DNA of 64,000 bases from an uncultured Eubacteriales bacterium (GTDB taxonomy: Bacteria > Bacillota > Clostridia > Oscillospirales > Oscillospiraceae). Within the stretch, counting starts at the first letter, position 1, and each line of letters begins with the position of its first letter. The DNA is taken from contig CATXTO010000001.1 of NCBI GenBank assembly GCA_958402445.1, positions 152,070 through 216,069 of the forward strand, written 5' to 3'. Shown here in pieces: positions 25,062 through 33,443 of the stretch. Below the pieces are notes generated by a model, which saw only the letters and a list, made by a program, of their open reading frames with translations, was not told where the DNA came from and searched no databases. The position numbers and the translations under genes were made by a program.

Positions 25062-26357
25062 ATGAAAAAATTCCCGATTCTGCTGTTGTGTGCGGTGGTA
25101 TTGTTCGCAGGATGCGGTAAAAGTGCAGACACGGCGGGACAAGATTTTTCACCGCTTCAGATGGATGCGCCCACCATGGATCAAACAACTTTGGCGGACG
25201 CTTCCGAGCCCAGCCTCGCGTCTGCTGAAATGCAAGATGCCGCGCCGAAGGTGCAGGCGGGAAATTTATCTGCGGAGCTGCAGGATTCCTTTATTTCCGC
25301 AGTAACCGAGGAGAGCAAGGAATCGATTCCTGCCGACAATGGTACGGTCCTGTTTACCCTGCAGCTACAAAGCACGACGGTTACCATACCAGAACGGCCG
25401 GAAGCCGCTGCCGCCATTAATACCAAGCTCCATGCCAAGCAGGCGGAGGAAAGAGCCTTTGCTAACGAGCTAATTGCCACCGCACGGGCCGATTACGAGC
25501 AGACTGAAAATCCAGATGAGCACTGGTATGGATACAGCTATTATACAACGGACACAATTACGCGGATGGACGACGCCGTATTTTCCTTAACCACCTACTC
25601 CAGCAGCTATACAGGCGGCGCGCATCCCAATAACGTACAAGAAGCCAATAATTTTGATGCATCTTCCGGTTTAGAGCTTAGACTATCGGATGTTATTGTC
25701 GATGAGGCACAGCCCAAGATCGAGCAAATGATTCTGGAAAAACTGCAGGAAAACGCGGAGAATTTTGGACTGTTCGATGATTATGAATCAGTTATTACAG
25801 ATAAATATCACTATAGCGCGCTGGAAGAACAAACAAACGATTGGTATTTTTCTGACAATGGATTGGTCTTCTTTTTTAATCCCTATGAAATCTCTCCTTA
25901 TGCTGCCGGCGTAGTAAAGGTCGAATTTCCCTATGCCGAGTTAGAGCATGTCTTAGTTGACGCTTATCTGCCGGAACCACAAGAACAGGTGATCGGCGGC
26001 ATGATGTCCATTCGGTTCGATAGCGAGCCCGATCTCTCGCTATACAGTAACATTGATCAGGTTCCGGTGGACAAAGAGGGGCAGACCATCGCCTTAAGTA
26101 CCAATGCCGTCGTATATAATGTCAATTTATCCTTGGTCACCTGGGTTGGAAACCAACCAATTATACAACGTTCGTTGTATACGGCCAATCGACTATCTGC
26201 CCAGGACTTGGTGATTGTCCGGGCCTACATCCCTGATACCACGCCGAATCTCTGTCTTCAGTTTGAGGGAGGAGATCAGGTAACGCAGACCTTCTTTATC
26301 AGCCAGAATGAGACGGACGGGACCACAGTTTTGCTAGAGGAAGGAGAGGCATCATGA
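25062..26357 (+). CDS. RsiV-like (DUF3298) lipoprotein, first of a tandem pair
   Basis: A 431-residue exported lipoprotein with signal peptide and lipobox LFAGC at about residues 14-18. After a low-complexity linker, residues about 95-310 match the DUF4163/DUF3298 (PdaC/RsiV-type) module: a first part with ITRMDDAVFSLTTYSSSYTGGAHPN and a second with DWYFSDNGLVFFFNPYEISPYAAG. In Bacillus this module occurs in the lysozyme-sensing anti-sigma factor RsiV and the deacetylase PdaC. No sigma factor gene or deacetylase domain is present here, so a sensing or binding role is only possible. ATG 25062 follows GGGGTG. The stop overlaps the next gene (ATGA). Confidence 0.8.
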   Translation: MKKFPILLLCAVVLFAGCGKSADTAGQDFSPLQMDAPTMDQTTLADASEPSLASAEMQDAAPKVQAGNLSAELQDSFISAVTEESKESIPADNGTVLFTLQLQSTTVTIPERPEAAAAINTKLHAKQAEERAFANELIATARADYEQTENPDEHWYGYSYYTTDTITRMDDAVFSLTTYSSSYTGGAHPNNVQEANNFDASSGLELRLSDVIVDEAQPKIEQMILEKLQENAENFGLFDDYESVITDKYHYSALEEQTNDWYFSDNGLVFFFNPYEISPYAAGVVKVEFPYAELEHVLVDAYLPEPQEQVIGGMMSIRFDSEPDLSLYSNIDQVPVDKEGQTIALSTNAVVYNVNLSLVTWVGNQPIIQRSLYTANRLSAQDLVIVRAYIPDTTPNLCLQFEGGDQVTQTFFISQNETDGTTVLLEEGEAS

Positions 26358-27640
26358 AAAGATGGCTAATTGGACTTTTGTGTGCTTTGACGCTGACTTC
26401 CCTTTGGGGCTGCAAACGCACCCAAAAAGAGCCGCAGCCCAGTGAAACTGCTCCGGCAACTGGACCTGCTGTACAGAATTCTGAACCCACATCTCCGATG
26501 CAAACACAGGAGGCGACAACCCCTTCCTCCGAGACAGAGCCTACCGTTCCAGCACCGGTAGAAGAAGAACCATCTTTGGTTGCTTTAACGCTGGATACAT
26601 ATCGTGAGAACGATGAGGCCAAAGACGGTGCCATTCTGTTCTCATTTTTGTATCAGGATGCGGTGGTGTCCATGCCGGATAACGCGGACGCCGCTGAAAA
26701 AATCAATCAGTTTCTCGCAGACCTGCACGATGCGGCAGCAACTTATGCCCAAGAACCGCGATCCTGGGCCCAAGAGAATTATACCAAAGGAAATGACTGG
26801 ACCGCTCATTATTATGAAACCACGTTTCAGCCCGCGAGACTGGATGAGAAAATTATTTCGCTGTTTGGAACCTCTGTGGAGTTTACAGGAGGAATGCATC
26901 CGGAAACCACACTCATATCCTATAACTTCAATTCTAAAACTGGCAAACAGCTGTCTTTAGGAGATATTCTTACAACAGACGATATGGCGCAGGCGCTGTA
27001 TCTGAAGGTCTTGGACAAGCTAGAGGAATTTGCCAGTTCTCAGAGTAAATCTGCGGATTTAATATTTTCAGAAGGCTATCTTGATACTGTGCAGGAGCAT
27101 TTTAACCTGTCCCATGATTCAAGCGAAAGCTGGTATTTTACGAATGAGGGAATTTGCTTTTATTTTTCCCCCTATGAAATCGCACCATATGCAGTGGGCC
27201 CCATTCAAGTTGAGTTGAGCTTTGAGGATTTATCGGGCATTTTACAGGAAGATTTTTATCCACTGGCACCAAATTTTGTCGATTCCTTTTCCATCAATGC
27301 AGCGAAGGAAAATTTAGTACAAACTGATTCTTTTGATCATGTTCATTCCATTCCGGTGGACACAGAAGGAGAGAGCGTCGCGCTGTTTACAGGTTCTCTG
27401 GTCTATAATGTCAGACTGGTTGGCGGCAGTTGGGTGGACGAAAATAATTTTCAGGAAGAAATCACTTACTTTGCCGCAAACTGGCTGGATGCGCGAGATT
27501 TGCTTTTAATTCGAACAATAATTCCAGACACCATGCCGAACTTGCGCGTATCCATGCAAATTGGCGATGCGGAATACCGCACATACTTTATTGGTCAAAG
27601 CGGAGAAGACGGTTCCATTCTATTATTGGAAAATCAATGA
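26354..27640 (+). CDS. RsiV-like (DUF3298) lipoprotein, second of a tandem pair
   Basis: A 428-residue paralogue of the preceding protein, with lipobox LWGC, a Pro/Thr/Ser/Glu-rich linker (about residues 25-75) and the same DUF3298-type module: ISLFGTSVEFTGGMHPETT and SWYFTNEGICFYFSPYEIAP. The two proteins share order and motifs but differ widely in sequence, indicating an old duplication. The gene starts within the stop of the first copy and ends at a strong terminator. It is the last host gene before the left attachment repeat of the prophage. Confidence 0.8.
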   Translation: MKRWLIGLLCALTLTSLWGCKRTQKEPQPSETAPATGPAVQNSEPTSPMQTQEATTPSSETEPTVPAPVEEEPSLVALTLDTYRENDEAKDGAILFSFLYQDAVVSMPDNADAAEKINQFLADLHDAAATYAQEPRSWAQENYTKGNDWTAHYYETTFQPARLDEKIISLFGTSVEFTGGMHPETTLISYNFNSKTGKQLSLGDILTTDDMAQALYLKVLDKLEEFASSQSKSADLIFSEGYLDTVQEHFNLSHDSSESWYFTNEGICFYFSPYEIAPYAVGPIQVELSFEDLSGILQEDFYPLAPNFVDSFSINAAKENLVQTDSFDHVHSIPVDTEGESVALFTGSLVYNVRLVGGSWVDENNFQEEITYFAANWLDARDLLLIRTIIPDTMPNLRVSMQIGDAEYRTYFIGQSGEDGSILLLENQ

Positions 27641-27642
27641 TA

Positions 27643-27678
27643 GAAACGGGCGGCATGAAGCCGCCCGTTTCTTTATGT
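27643..27678 (+). terminator. Terminator after the lipoprotein pair
   Basis: A perfect 12-bp stem, GAAACGGGCGGC (27643-27654) with GCCGCCCGTTTC (27660-27671), followed by TTTATG. Confidence 0.88.
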
Positions 27679-27712
27679 ATAACGGAGGAACTAGAGAAGT
27701 GGACCGATGCCT

Positions 27713-27733
27713 CCATCCAACGCAACAAAATAA
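27713..27733 (+). repeat. Left attachment repeat (attL) of the prophage
   Basis: A 21-base sequence starting CCATCCAACGCAACAAAATA is identical to 34641-34661. Beyond it the two copies diverge: TCATTTTGGG here against AAATTTTGTT at the right. The phage-side half at this end forms only a weak inverted partner. Confidence 0.85.
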
Positions 27734-27902
27734 TCATTTTGGGAATATGAAAACTTTTATGTTGAGAATGTTCACGTTTCATATACTTTTTAAACTTTTA
27801 GGTATATTCAGCGGAGGATTATAGGCATACTCTTTTTCCGGCAAAACAGGGCAAGCATGACTATTAAAATACTTTGACCATTTAGGAATAAATGTTAGAA
27901 TT

Positions 27903-28472
27903 CTAGCCCCGAACGGCCAAAAAAAAGAACAAATCAAAGCGTAATTCTTCATCAATACGAGAAGGAGAATCACCAAGCGGTTTTATCAGGACAGTTTTAC
28001 GCCGAATACGCTTCGCCCAAGAAAATACACGCATCATGTTGGTGACTAAGTACATATCATCAGTTAAATCACGAAGTTTCTTATCAATATCAAAGGTTTG
28101 GCTAAAAAGAAACACTCTGACTTTATAATGACGTTGCAGTTTGAACCAATCACGAACTTCAGGTTTAAAAGCCTTAAAATTCCGGTTATCCCAGACCATA
28201 CCTACTTCATCCACAAGGAGAACAGAATTGGGAGGGAGATTGAAAAAACCAATATCGTTATAATCAATATAATAACAACCATCTAATTTTTCCGTACAAT
28301 AAACAGTCCAACCCTTACGTAAATATTGATAAGCAAGACGTACCATAAGAGTAGTTTTACCAGAACCTTTTTTACCAAAAACCATAGTTAGGCGATAAGG
28401 GTTTAAATACTTTTTTGTCAAAAGATGGAATAATAAGCAGAGAAAGAAAAAAACAAGAAGCCACTTAAGCAT
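27903..28472 (-). CDS. Zot-like (pI) phage assembly ATPase
   Basis: A 189-residue protein with one N-terminal membrane segment (WLLVFFFLCLLFHLL) and a P-loop ATPase: Walker A GKKGSGKTT near residues 33-41 and Walker B SVLLVDEVGMVW near 82-93, followed by RDWFKLQRHYKVRVFLFSQT. This is the Zot/FtsK-related pI protein that drives inovirus extrusion through the membrane. The ATG at 28472 follows GGGGGAAG and overlaps the preceding small gene. It lacks the long periplasmic C-terminal domain of Vibrio Zot, as expected for a single-membrane host. This is the most diagnostic gene of the element. Confidence 0.9.
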   Translation of the reverse strand: MLKWLLVFFFLCLLFHLLTKKYLNPYRLTMVFGKKGSGKTTLMVRLAYQYLRKGWTVYCTEKLDGCYYIDYNDIGFFNLPPNSVLLVDEVGMVWDNRNFKAFKPEVRDWFKLQRHYKVRVFLFSQTFDIDKKLRDLTDDMYLVTNMMRVFSWAKRIRRKTVLIKPLGDSPSRIDEELRFDLFFFLAVRG

Positions 28473-28602
28473 AATACTTCCCCCGAATCAGTCTATAAAC
28501 AAGAGAAAATAACCCACAAAGAAAAGCGAACATGCAAGGAATCACCACAAAAGAAGAACCAGAACGAAAGGGAAACAGCATAATATTAAAGATATGATCC
28601 AT
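28465..28602 (-). CDS. Tiny phage membrane protein before the assembly ATPase
   Basis: A 45-residue protein (MDHIFNIMLFPFRSG at its start, RLIRGKYYA at its end) with one central membrane segment and a basic C-terminus. The ATG at 28602 follows GGAGG at a suitable distance. It overlaps the ATPase gene by eight bases. Size and position resemble the minor tip proteins of inoviruses; the exact role cannot be assigned. Confidence 0.65.
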   Translation of the reverse strand: MDHIFNIMLFPFRSGSSFVVIPCMFAFLCGLFSLVYRLIRGKYYA

Positions 28603-28622
28603 ATCAAAACCTCCAGACAAAC

Positions 28623-28658
28623 GCAGGGCGCCGGAGCTAAAGCTGTCCGGCGCCCTGC
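28623..28658 (-). terminator. Hairpin between the coat gene and the assembly gene
   Basis: A perfect 13-bp GC-rich stem, GCAGGGCGCCGGA (28623-28635) with TCCGGCGCCCTGC (28646-28658), directly follows the coat gene stop (28669). A terminator after the major coat gene is typical of inoviruses, where it raises coat expression relative to assembly genes. Confidence 0.8.
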
Positions 28659-28668
28659 TTACATTGGA

Positions 28669-28836
28669 TTAGTTGCGGGAAAGCAGCCGGCCAAAGATAC
28701 CGATACACCCGCCGACGAACAGGAAGCCCACGGTAAAAAGCAACAAGGGATTGCTTGTAATCGTGGAAACAACCGTTGTAACCTGCGAAAAGATAGCAGT
28801 AGCCACAGAACCCAGGTCAGACAAAAGACCGCTCAT
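28669..28836 (-). CDS. Probable inovirus major coat protein
   Basis: A 55-residue protein with the expected layout: a short amphipathic N-terminal helix (SGLLSDLGSVATAIFSQV), a hydrophobic membrane helix (LLLFTVGFLFVGGCIGIF) and a short basic C-terminus (GRLLSRN) to contact DNA. ATG 28836 follows GGAGG; the in-frame ATG at 28851 overlaps that ribosome site and is rejected. A strong hairpin follows the gene. No signal peptide longer than the helix is seen, as in several coat proteins inserted directly. Confidence 0.75.
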   Translation of the reverse strand: MSGLLSDLGSVATAIFSQVTTVVSTITSNPLLLFTVGFLFVGGCIGIFGRLLSRN

Positions 28837-28894
28837 AACACTTTCCTCCATTCATAATCATTCCTTTGCCATATATTCATACCAAACGAGCGCG

Positions 28895-29047
28895 CTACCG
28901 TTTGAGTATGTCAAAAATATGAAACAGACGGTCCAAAACCCAGAGAGCGAAAAAAGCGCCCAAAACCGAAGTCATAGTATAAAGTTGCCAAACCTGCTGA
29001 ATGGAATAAAATAAGAAGTTGGTAACTGAATCTAAGACATCCAGCAT
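28895..29047 (-). CDS. Tiny phage membrane protein
   Basis: A 50-residue protein beginning MLDVLDSVTNFLFY, with one membrane segment (about residues 22-44) and ending FDILKR. The ATG at 29047 follows GGAGG and overlaps the stop of the previous gene (TAATG). Likely a minor virion protein by position; no family recognised. Confidence 0.65.
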   Translation of the reverse strand: MLDVLDSVTNFLFYSIQQVWQLYTMTSVLGAFFALWVLDRLFHIFDILKR

Positions 29048-29211
29048 TAAGAACCGCCTCCAATCCAGCGGAAGATAGAAGCCAAAATATTAAATGCAGT
29101 ACAGACCAGGAAGACAAGCAGAAAGCCCAGGAAAACATATTCCAAAAACTCAAAACCAGCCGGAGGAGCACCAATTAAAGCACGAATTTCAGAAACCAAA
29201 TCCAACACCAT
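29047..29211 (-). CDS. Tiny phage membrane protein
   Basis: A 54-residue protein beginning MVLDLVSEIRALIG, with an acidic/amphipathic N-terminus, one membrane segment (VFLGFLLVFLVCTAF) and a short C-terminus ending RWIGGGS. ATG 29211 follows AGGAGG. Translationally coupled to the next gene. Possible minor coat protein. Confidence 0.68.
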   Translation of the reverse strand: MVLDLVSEIRALIGAPPAGFEFLEYVFLGFLLVFLVCTAFNILASIFRWIGGGS

Positions 29212-29215
29212 ACAG

Positions 29216-29929
29216 CTACCTCCTAATAAAAGCAAGAATCAGGAAACCCAGGATAACAACCGATATCAGCACCACCCAAAAGACAGCATCCGGTACAGCC
29301 TGAGGGGTATCGTCCAGGAAATCAATATTCGAGTCTGAAACAGAACGAATTGACAGGTCAGAATAACCAGAAGTATTATCCCGGCGATACTGGAAATGAG
29401 AGAACCTAGGCGCATATATCGTATAATTTGTAAACCCAGAATCCGACAGCAAATAGATACTAGAATTCGTCATGTTAATCAGATTATTACCATCGAAAGC
29501 TATAGAACCACTTGCGAAGTCAGCTGGAACCCAAAACTTAACGGACGAGCCCAGAGCGCAATCAGCAACGAAATAATACCCGCCAGAGACACCGGATACA
29601 GCCGCCAGGGGAGAAGGAACGTCAGAGGCCGCAGAAGCCGCCATAGCGTCAGACACCGCCTGAGACAATGCGCCAATACTGTCTAGAGACAGGTTTACCA
29701 CAGGAATAGGAGTTGTTTCGTCAATATCCACATCATTGCCAGTAGGCTCAGTAGCATTGACAGCGTCAGCAATATCCTGTATGGACTGAGGGTCGAGAGC
29801 AACCACAGGGACCGTGACGTTAGTCTCCTCAGTTTGACCACCGCTGTCGCTATCATCAGCAGCATGAGCAGAAAGACCGAGACAGAGAACACACACCAAA
29901 GCACACAAAATAACGTTGACATACCGCAT
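29216..29929 (-). CDS. Phage exported protein with C-terminal membrane anchor
   Basis: A 237-residue protein with a signal peptide (VILCALVCVLCLGLSAHA, cleavage near residue 21), an acidic Thr/Val-rich domain, a beta-rich middle (SVKFWVPADFASGSIAFDGN) and a single C-terminal membrane segment (VVLISVVILGFLILAFI) ending RR. This layout matches inovirus tip/adsorption proteins or an accessory minor coat protein. ATG 29929 follows GAGAGGTG. The prophage has two proteins with this layout; the other is at 30329-31882. Confidence 0.75.
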   Translation of the reverse strand: MRYVNVILCALVCVLCLGLSAHAADDSDSGGQTEETNVTVPVVALDPQSIQDIADAVNATEPTGNDVDIDETTPIPVVNLSLDSIGALSQAVSDAMAASAASDVPSPLAAVSGVSGGYYFVADCALGSSVKFWVPADFASGSIAFDGNNLINMTNSSIYLLSDSGFTNYTIYAPRFSHFQYRRDNTSGYSDLSIRSVSDSNIDFLDDTPQAVPDAVFWVVLISVVILGFLILAFIRR

Positions 29930-29940
29930 ACACACACCTC

Positions 29941-30099
29941 TCAAACACGAAAAAGAATAGCGCCAATTACAATTACAATGACAGCTAGAGCAACAACAAA
30001 ACTAAGAATAGAAACACCAGGCGCAAAAACTAAATTATCCAGTAAACCAAAAAGACTAGGGAGTAGCTTCATAATAGACCACTGCAAAAATGGAAGCAT
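29941..30099 (-). CDS. Tiny phage membrane protein
   Basis: A 52-residue protein (MLPFLQWSIMKLLPSL at its start) with a strongly hydrophobic C-terminal helix (SFVVALAVIVIVIGAILF) ending RV. ATG 30099 follows AGGGGGTG. Its stop is 12 bases before the start of the next gene. Probable minor virion or assembly protein. Confidence 0.65.
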   Translation of the reverse strand: MLPFLQWSIMKLLPSLFGLLDNLVFAPGVSILSFVVALAVIVIVIGAILFRV

Positions 30100-30110
30100 A
30101 GAAACACCCC

Positions 30111-30317
30111 CTAAAAAATTAACTTAATTATTGCAAAAGCAACAGTTAGTGACGCACAGGTTATTAACAAATACTGCAAAAATTCAGGCGCATAAGCATA
30201 AACGGAACCAATGCTAAAAAGCAAGGAAGGGATTGCGTTCAACATCCACACAGCGGAACTAAACATAGATTTTATAAAAGTAAAAAGAGTAGAAAAAGCA
30301 TCTATAATAGCACTCAT
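30111..30317 (-). CDS. Small phage membrane protein
   Basis: A 68-residue protein with an N-terminal amphipathic part (IIDAFSTLFTFIKSMFSS) and one or two membrane segments (LLFSIGSVYAYAPEF and LLITCASLTVAFAIIKLIF). ATG 30317 follows AAGGGGCGG, 12 bases after the stop of the large tip-protein gene. Position behind a pIII-like gene suggests a pVI-like role, but this is inference. Confidence 0.68.
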   Translation of the reverse strand: MSAIIDAFSTLFTFIKSMFSSAVWMLNAIPSLLFSIGSVYAYAPEFLQYLLITCASLTVAFAIIKLIF

Positions 30318-30328
30318 ATAACCGCCCC

Positions 30329-31882
30329 TTACAAAAATCCAGTCTGGCCGGGGATTTCACCACCGCCATTTCCTTTACCGCTACCAGCACTTTTACCCTT
30401 GCCACTGCTGTTATAAGAATCAGGTCGACCCAAATGCGTCACATTAGGAGTACGAGAACAAATATAAAAGAAAATACCTAAGAATATCGGCAAAATGAAA
30501 ATAATCTTATACTTTGAAATCCCAGCAAATATATTGTTAGTCCATGTCTGTACAAAGACCATAGCGTTAACAAATCCAAAAATGCTATTTGGAGAAGAAT
30601 CTTGCATTGCCGTATCCATATTAGAATCAATGGTATCAAAATTTCCCTGCTGGAAATCCTCTATCGCACCTACAGAATCACCTATTTCCTGCCTATCATC
30701 CTCGAACTGCTGGGAACGGTCCGGGTTAATAAGCTGGTCTAACCGCGACACCACATCTAGAAAACCAGATTTAACAGTATTCCAAATACCAGAAAGAAAA
30801 GTCTTCACCGCCTCAAAACCAGAAGCAATTTTGAGTCCTAACTCAGAGAAACCAGCAGCCACAGAAGACATAAAGCTCTGCATACGACTAGACAAATCAG
30901 CAAAACCAGAGCTTAAATTATTTAGCAGCTGCCGCCACCAAGTGATAGAGTCTCTTTGTACATAATATCCGGCCACCGCAGAAACCATAGTGAAAGTATG
31001 ATTGTAAACCATATGACCAGAGGAATCCACACCGGTAGAAGACGCATAATAAGTAAATTCGCAATACAAATTACGCGACGTTAAATCTACGCCTGCACAA
31101 TTGATGGTATAAACGATAGACTGAACGCCCCACACCGCAGAGTCATTCAAAACTTGAACATCATAATCCAACACAATATCGCCAGTACCACGAGCAATAA
31201 AACTAGCTTCCGATATACCGTGCGCGCGGACCACAACCGTAAAATAATCGGCGGATTTGATATTGAAATTAAACGTACAACGAGCAATACCAGAATCCAG
31301 CGCAGAATTAATATTAACTTCGTCAACGTTCATAGCAATAGGAAGCGAACCGGACTGGCTAAAAACGGTAGTACCCGCTAATCCCAAAGCGGACATAGAA
31401 CCGGACGTAGACGCGCACTGAAAATTTGCGTAACCATCAGCCGATACAATAGTAACATTATTCGTACCGGCACTAGCAAAAGTAAGAGAAAGAGAAAACA
31501 CATCCTGAGAATCCAGACTAAGAGAGGAAGTATTTAAAGACAATTGCTGATAAATACCATAGGTTGAAACAGTCATAGAATAACCGTTCAAAGAAGCAGA
31601 GCGAATACTATAGGTAGATTGCAGGGTAAACACCACACGGGCATATTTAAAATTAGGAATTGCATGAAAAGTTATAGTAGCGGATGTGCCCATATACTGC
31701 GAAAACTGCGGCGATTCATAGGTAGTAGAAGTCCCATTCGATACAACAGTAAAGGACGGAACATTAAGCAAAGACTCCGAAGCGTAAGAACCAGCCGGAA
31801 CTACCTCCGAAGCAGACACAGAGGCCACAATACAAGACACCACGAGGGCGAACACCAAAAGACAAGATACACTACGTTTCAC
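30329..31882 (-). CDS. Large phage tip/adsorption protein (pIII-like)
   Basis: A 517-residue exported protein with a signal peptide (VSCLLVFALVVSCIVASVSA), a Ser/Thr-rich beta-type region (about residues 30-310), an amphipathic helical region (SGFADLSSRMQSFMSSVAAG) and one membrane segment near residues 455-476 (IIFILPIFLGIFFYIC), followed by a Gly/Ser/Lys-rich tail (GKGKSAGSGKGNGGG). In inoviruses the long exported protein with a C-terminal anchor mediates host attachment and release. The GTG start at 31882 overlaps the Rep stop (GTGA). The host-binding part would be the N-terminal half. Confidence 0.75.
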   Translation of the reverse strand: MKRSVSCLLVFALVVSCIVASVSASEVVPAGSYASESLLNVPSFTVVSNGTSTTYESPQFSQYMGTSATITFHAIPNFKYARVVFTLQSTYSIRSASLNGYSMTVSTYGIYQQLSLNTSSLSLDSQDVFSLSLTFASAGTNNVTIVSADGYANFQCASTSGSMSALGLAGTTVFSQSGSLPIAMNVDEVNINSALDSGIARCTFNFNIKSADYFTVVVRAHGISEASFIARGTGDIVLDYDVQVLNDSAVWGVQSIVYTINCAGVDLTSRNLYCEFTYYASSTGVDSSGHMVYNHTFTMVSAVAGYYVQRDSITWWRQLLNNLSSGFADLSSRMQSFMSSVAAGFSELGLKIASGFEAVKTFLSGIWNTVKSGFLDVVSRLDQLINPDRSQQFEDDRQEIGDSVGAIEDFQQGNFDTIDSNMDTAMQDSSPNSIFGFVNAMVFVQTWTNNIFAGISKYKIIFILPIFLGIFFYICSRTPNVTHLGRPDSYNSSGKGKSAGSGKGNGGGEIPGQTGFL

Positions 31883-32865
31883 GACACCACCCCCGATAGA
31901 TAATGATGTAAAGCAGAGCGGATAAAGCTATCAATAGCCGGGAAGTCGCTAGGAATGAGAACAGATTGTTCTAGACCGTTCATCATATCCACATACTTTT
32001 TATAAGCGTGACGCTCCATAGACGATTTCAGGACCGGGAGTAAATCAGGATGATAGATACAAGCTTGCACCTGGAAGGGGAGGGAAGAAAAGGCCACATC
32101 CAACTGATATCCAGTAAAGCAATAAAGCTTTGGAAATAGAGTAGATACAGTAGTATAACGAGCATATTCTAAGGTTATCTCACAGCGCGTCACAGGCTCA
32201 GATAAACCAGCTTCCAACATCTTATCATAGAGCTTCATAGCACCGTGGGAACCCCGTTCCCCCTGATACTCTGTTTTAGCTCCATGCTCTTCAAACAATC
32301 GATAACCACGACGGGAATCGCGCACCAACTCTACATCAGAACGAGGTACAAGAATATCAAAAGCCACATCAAAACGGACCACAGAAACAGTTAAGGCAGA
32401 ATCCCGAAGCAAACGAACAATCCGAGCAGCTACTTCAGCCGGAACCTTATTAGGGTTATAATCGAACACAGCCTCCGGCGCGACCTGCTTACAATCCGAT
32501 TCAAAACAATACCGACCAACCATCACAGCACAAGACCAATCATCACCAGATATCCGAGCAGTACGACAATAGGAACCGATTTTGAAAAAGTCCTTATAAG
32601 ACCAAGAAATATCAAAACCAGAATGCAAATCCATAATGTCCAAGCTATCCAGCAAAGCAGAAATACGATCTATAGCAGCAACAGGGACATGCTTTTCCCA
32701 GGAATACGCTTTATTCCGATATGTAAATTTGAGCCTTAAACCATCTATGGAACACCTTCCGATAGAACAATCCAAGTATAAATTATAAGGGATTTCTTGA
32801 ATGGTAGATTTTCTACCATCCAGGCCCCTGTTAGAATAGGGGGCCAAGCCGGATTTGCCAGGCAT
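31879..32865 (-). CDS. Phage replication initiator (rolling-circle Rep)
   Basis: A 328-residue protein of the Rep_trans/phage replication initiation type, expected to nick the double-stranded form and start rolling-circle synthesis. Recognisable elements are the LTVSVVRFDVAFDILV strand, YRLFEEHGAKTEYQGERGSHGAMKLYDKM (a region common in these initiators, with the likely catalytic Tyr or nearby acidic residues) and TRCEITLEYAR. ATG 32865 follows GGAGGTCG. It is the third gene of the main phage operon. Confidence 0.82.
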   Translation of the reverse strand: MPGKSGLAPYSNRGLDGRKSTIQEIPYNLYLDCSIGRCSIDGLRLKFTYRNKAYSWEKHVPVAAIDRISALLDSLDIMDLHSGFDISWSYKDFFKIGSYCRTARISGDDWSCAVMVGRYCFESDCKQVAPEAVFDYNPNKVPAEVAARIVRLLRDSALTVSVVRFDVAFDILVPRSDVELVRDSRRGYRLFEEHGAKTEYQGERGSHGAMKLYDKMLEAGLSEPVTRCEITLEYARYTTVSTLFPKLYCFTGYQLDVAFSSLPFQVQACIYHPDLLPVLKSSMERHAYKKYVDMMNGLEQSVLIPSDFPAIDSFIRSALHHYLSGVVS

Positions 32866-32947
32866 ACAACGACCTCCGAACAACCGCCCCGGGAGACCCG
32901 AGGCGGTATTATTTTCGGACGCTGTATATCATCCCGACATTCAGCGA

Positions 32948-33124
32948 CTACAGATAACGGTCTATTTCACGGACCTTTTCCAGCAACTCCACATATTGAC
33001 TACGGAGAGCGTCCAATTGTCTACGCAATTCCTGATTCTCAGTTTCCACCCGTTTCACCGTATCCGGCAAGGTAAGCAGCGCGGCAAGCTGGGAATACGG
33101 GACAAGCACCTGAAAATCCTTCAT
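32948..33124 (-). CDS. Short coiled-coil phage protein
   Basis: A 58-residue protein (MKDFQVLVPYSQLAALL at its start) whose second half is a heptad-type helix (VKRVETENQELRRQLDALRS). It starts just after the stop of the preceding gene; a TTG at 33136 is an alternative start. Possibly a small regulator or structural helper of replication; no family recognised. Confidence 0.65.
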   Translation of the reverse strand: MKDFQVLVPYSQLAALLTLPDTVKRVETENQELRRQLDALRSQYVELLEKVREIDRYL

Positions 33125-33128
33125 GGTA

Positions 33129-33371
33129 TCAATCAACCAATGTCACAGAAGCGACTTTGCCGAAGCGGTTATACACGACTTCCACCACATCGCCAACAAC
33201 CGGAACATATTGCCCTAGCTTTGCGGATGTGACAAACAGCCGTTCACAAGCACGACCTTCCACGCCACGAACATCATACAGGCAGTAAATGTTGTAACCT
33301 GATATAACATCGCCTGTATCCTTTGCTGTAAAACTTGTCTTTTTTACTCCTACAATTTCCATCGGCTCCAT
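33129..33371 (-). CDS. Possible phage single-stranded DNA-binding protein
   Basis: An 80-residue beta-rich protein (IVGVKKTSFTAKDTGDVISG; LGQYVPVVGDVVEVVYNRFG) of OB-like appearance. It is the first gene of the rightmost phage operon, upstream of Rep, the place where inoviruses carry the pV-type single-strand binding protein. The assignment is by size, position and predicted fold only. ATG 33371 follows GGAGG; the in-frame start at 33386 overlaps that site. Confidence 0.6.
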   Translation of the reverse strand: MEPMEIVGVKKTSFTAKDTGDVISGYNIYCLYDVRGVEGRACERLFVTSAKLGQYVPVVGDVVEVVYNRFGKVASVTLVD

Positions 33372-33391
33372 ATTTATTCCTCCCAATATTT

Positions 33392-33436
33392 ACACCTTAT
33401 AAGATGTTATTAAAACAATAACATCTTATAAGGTGT
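33392..33436. promoter_or_regulatory. Phage operator: perfect 20-bp inverted repeat
   Basis: ACACCTTATAAGATGTTATT (33392-33411) is repeated in inverted orientation at 33417-33436 around a 5-base centre. Each arm contains the palindrome CTTATAAG. The right arm lies within the spacer of the leftward promoter. It is the likely binding site of the repressor encoded at 33503. Confidence 0.8.
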
Positions 33437-33443
33437 TTGTCAA
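33415..33443 (-). promoter_or_regulatory. Leftward promoter of the phage operon
   Basis: On the minus strand TTGACA (33443-33438) and TATTGT (33420-33415) are 17 bases apart. The operator arm fills the spacer, so a bound repressor would block it. Confidence 0.7.

Noticed and set aside
25062..27640. Anti-sigma factors of the RsiV type
   Set aside because: They are lipoproteins without a cytoplasmic sigma-binding part and no ECF sigma gene is adjacent.
28911..29174. An 87-codon frame in the phage region
   Set aside because: It is a shadow across two tiny genes (28895-29047 and 29047-29211) that have proper ribosome sites and coupled stop/start codons.
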